Positions 63,099 through 64,000 of a DNA stretch of 64,000 nt are shown piece by piece. Position 1 is the stretch's first letter; each line of letters opens with the position of its first letter. The stretch is from positions 28,968-92,967 of the forward strand of contig LPNY01000076.1 of NCBI GenBank assembly GCA_001655195.1, given 5' to 3'. Made by a program: the position numbers and the translations under genes. The stretch is from Arcobacter sp. EP1. Lineage in GTDB: Bacteria; Campylobacterota; Campylobacteria; Campylobacterales; Arcobacteraceae. Below the pieces are notes generated by a model that saw only the letters and a program-made list of their open reading frames with translations, ran no database searches and had not been told where the DNA came from.

Positions 63099-63638
63099 AT
63101 GTCAAAGGTTATCGGAATAGAATATTCTTTAAAAGATGCTAATAGCGGTGAGCAATTAGATACAAACGTTGGTGGAAAGCCACTAGAATTTATTTCTGGA
63201 AAAGGTCAGATTATCCCTGGTCTTGAAGAAAAATTAGTAGAGATGAATTTAAATGAAGAAGCTGATGTTATGGTTGAACCTGCACAAGCTTACGGTGAGT
63301 ATAATCAAGAAGCAGTTCAAACTTTAGCGAAAGACCAGTTTGCTGGTATTGAGTTAGCTGAAGGTATGACATTATATGGTACAGGTGAGCAAGGTGAAAC
63401 TGTACAAGTAGTTGTTAAAGGATTTACTGATACTGAAGTAACTATTGATTACAACCATCCAATGGCTGGAAGAACATTAATGTTCTCTGTAGCTATTCTT
63501 TCTGTTAGAGAAGCAACTGAAGAAGAAGTTCAAACTGGTGTTGTTGGTGGTATGGCTGCTATGGGTGGTGGATGTTGTGGTTCTGAAGACCCAGCAGCTG
63601 CTGGTCAGTCTCAAGGTGGTTGTGGTTGTAGTCACTAA
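63099..63638 (+). CDS. slyD: SlyD-like FKBP peptidyl-prolyl isomerase with Cys-rich tail
   Basis: A 179-residue isomerase/chaperone. The FKBP domain with the IF insert is visible: GIEYSLKDANSGEQLD, GKGQIIPGLEEKLVEMNLNEEADVMVEPAQAYGEY and IDYNHPMAGRTLMFSV. The C-terminus ends MGGGCCGSED..GGCGCSH, a short cysteine-rich metal-binding tail in place of the long His-rich one of E. coli SlyD; such tails are linked with nickel handling. AAGGAG precedes the ATG. Confidence 0.94.
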   Translation: MSKVIGIEYSLKDANSGEQLDTNVGGKPLEFISGKGQIIPGLEEKLVEMNLNEEADVMVEPAQAYGEYNQEAVQTLAKDQFAGIELAEGMTLYGTGEQGETVQVVVKGFTDTEVTIDYNHPMAGRTLMFSVAILSVREATEEEVQTGVVGGMAAMGGGCCGSEDPAAAGQSQGGCGCSH

Positions 63639-63684
63639 TTGGCAGGTTGTCAATACGCATATAGAAACTACACTCTATAATTTC

Positions 63685-63720
63685 AAAAGCCCAGAAGGTT
63701 TTCTTCTGGGCTTTTTTATT
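63685..63720 (+). terminator. Rho-independent terminator after slyD
   Basis: AAAAGCCCAGAAG and CTTCTGGGCTTTT form a perfect 13-bp stem with loop GTTTT, followed by TTATTTT. It closes the tol-pal-slyD transcript before fabD. Confidence 0.92.
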
Positions 63721-63786
63721 TTATAGACACTTTAAACGAATTATTATAGAATATCCCACAAATTTAAATTATTAATAAGGTACACA

Positions 63787-64000
63787 ATGAAAAAAATTGC
63801 TTTTATTTTCCCTGGACAAGGTAGTCAATCTATTGGAATGGGTAAAGATTTTTTTGAAAACTCAGAAATTGCAAAAGAGATGATTAGTAAGGCGAGCGAA
63901 CGACTTGGTATTAACTTTGAAGAGTTACTTTTTGAAGAAAATGATAATATTGGAAAAACTGAGTTTACTCAGCCTGCAATTTTATTAGTAAGTTCAATTG
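63787..64000 (+). CDS. fabD: Malonyl-CoA-ACP transacylase, N-terminal part
   Basis: The first 71 codons of FabD before the window ends: MKKIAFIFPGQGSQSIGMGKDFF and TEFTQPAILLVSS match the family start. The catalytic GHSLG Ser lies beyond the edge. Function is loading malonyl groups onto ACP for fatty acid synthesis. The ATG has AAGG upstream. Confidence 0.93.
   Translation, partial: MKKIAFIFPGQGSQSIGMGKDFFENSEIAKEMISKASERLGINFEELLFEENDNIGKTEFTQPAILLVSSI

Overview
The window looks like a chromosomal segment of a Campylobacterota bacterium, most likely Arcobacteraceae. It is AT-rich. The block atpF'-atpF-atpH-atpA-atpG-atpD-atpC followed by tolQ-tolR-tolA-tolB-pal-cpoB-slyD-fabD, the proB-fmt-birA-parA-parB neighbourhood, a split ATP synthase cluster (no atpB or atpE here) and several kinases with the NxAHQWRQPL histidine box all fit that group. 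No species is claimed.

Region 1 (about 1-15.3 kb) is a copper-handling island. It holds a truncated response regulator at the edge, a cytochrome c / DUF411 / SHOCT operon, a Met/His-rich secreted protein ending in GAGKCG repeats, an OmpR-type regulator with its sensor kinase, a YtkA-like protein followed by a TolC/CusB/CusA-type efflux system, a heme-binding protein, a cytochrome c plus Tat-exported multicopper oxidase, and an HMA chaperone / ArsR repressor / copper P1B-ATPase operon. Five of its intergenic regions carry a shared 18-bp direct-repeat box, read here as nGTGnAnnnnGnGTGnA. Each box lies 8-10 nt upstream of a -10-like hexamer, so most of the island appears to be one regulon of the local two-component system. 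The copZ-arsR-copA operon instead has a perfect 22-bp palindrome over its -10.

Region 2 (15.3-25.3 kb) mixes housekeeping and signalling genes. It has a broken FAH-family fragment, an XRE regulator facing a cysteine-rich receiver protein next to a fused msrBA, a thiamine-binding-type protein, rnhB, a periplasmic binding protein paired with a large sensor kinase, and clpB under a CIRCE-like operator.

Region 3 (25.3-30 kb) is the rpmH-rnpA-yidD-yidC-jag-mnmE cluster. rnpA has no ATG, GTG or TTG start and seems to begin at ATT inside the end of rpmH. A 126-bp inverted-repeat element follows mnmE. Next comes an AIPR-family phage-defence gene broken by two frameshifts (30.1-32 kb).

Region 4 (32-50 kb) holds an unknown acidic protein, two tandem SixA-like phosphatases, a cytosolic 5'-nucleotidase, a degenerate receiver protein, htpX, and a divergent DUF134 / NifX-like pair. 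Between that pair lies a strong-promoter/strong-terminator unit with no obvious gene. It continues with aroC-rnc-rnhA and a LapB-like TPR protein, dnaG, ridA, rplU-rpmA-obg-proB-fmt, an orphan GAF kinase and an AEC transporter.

Region 5 (50-64 kb) is birA-parA-parB, the ATP synthase genes, the Tol-Pal operon, slyD and the start of fabD, all on the plus strand.
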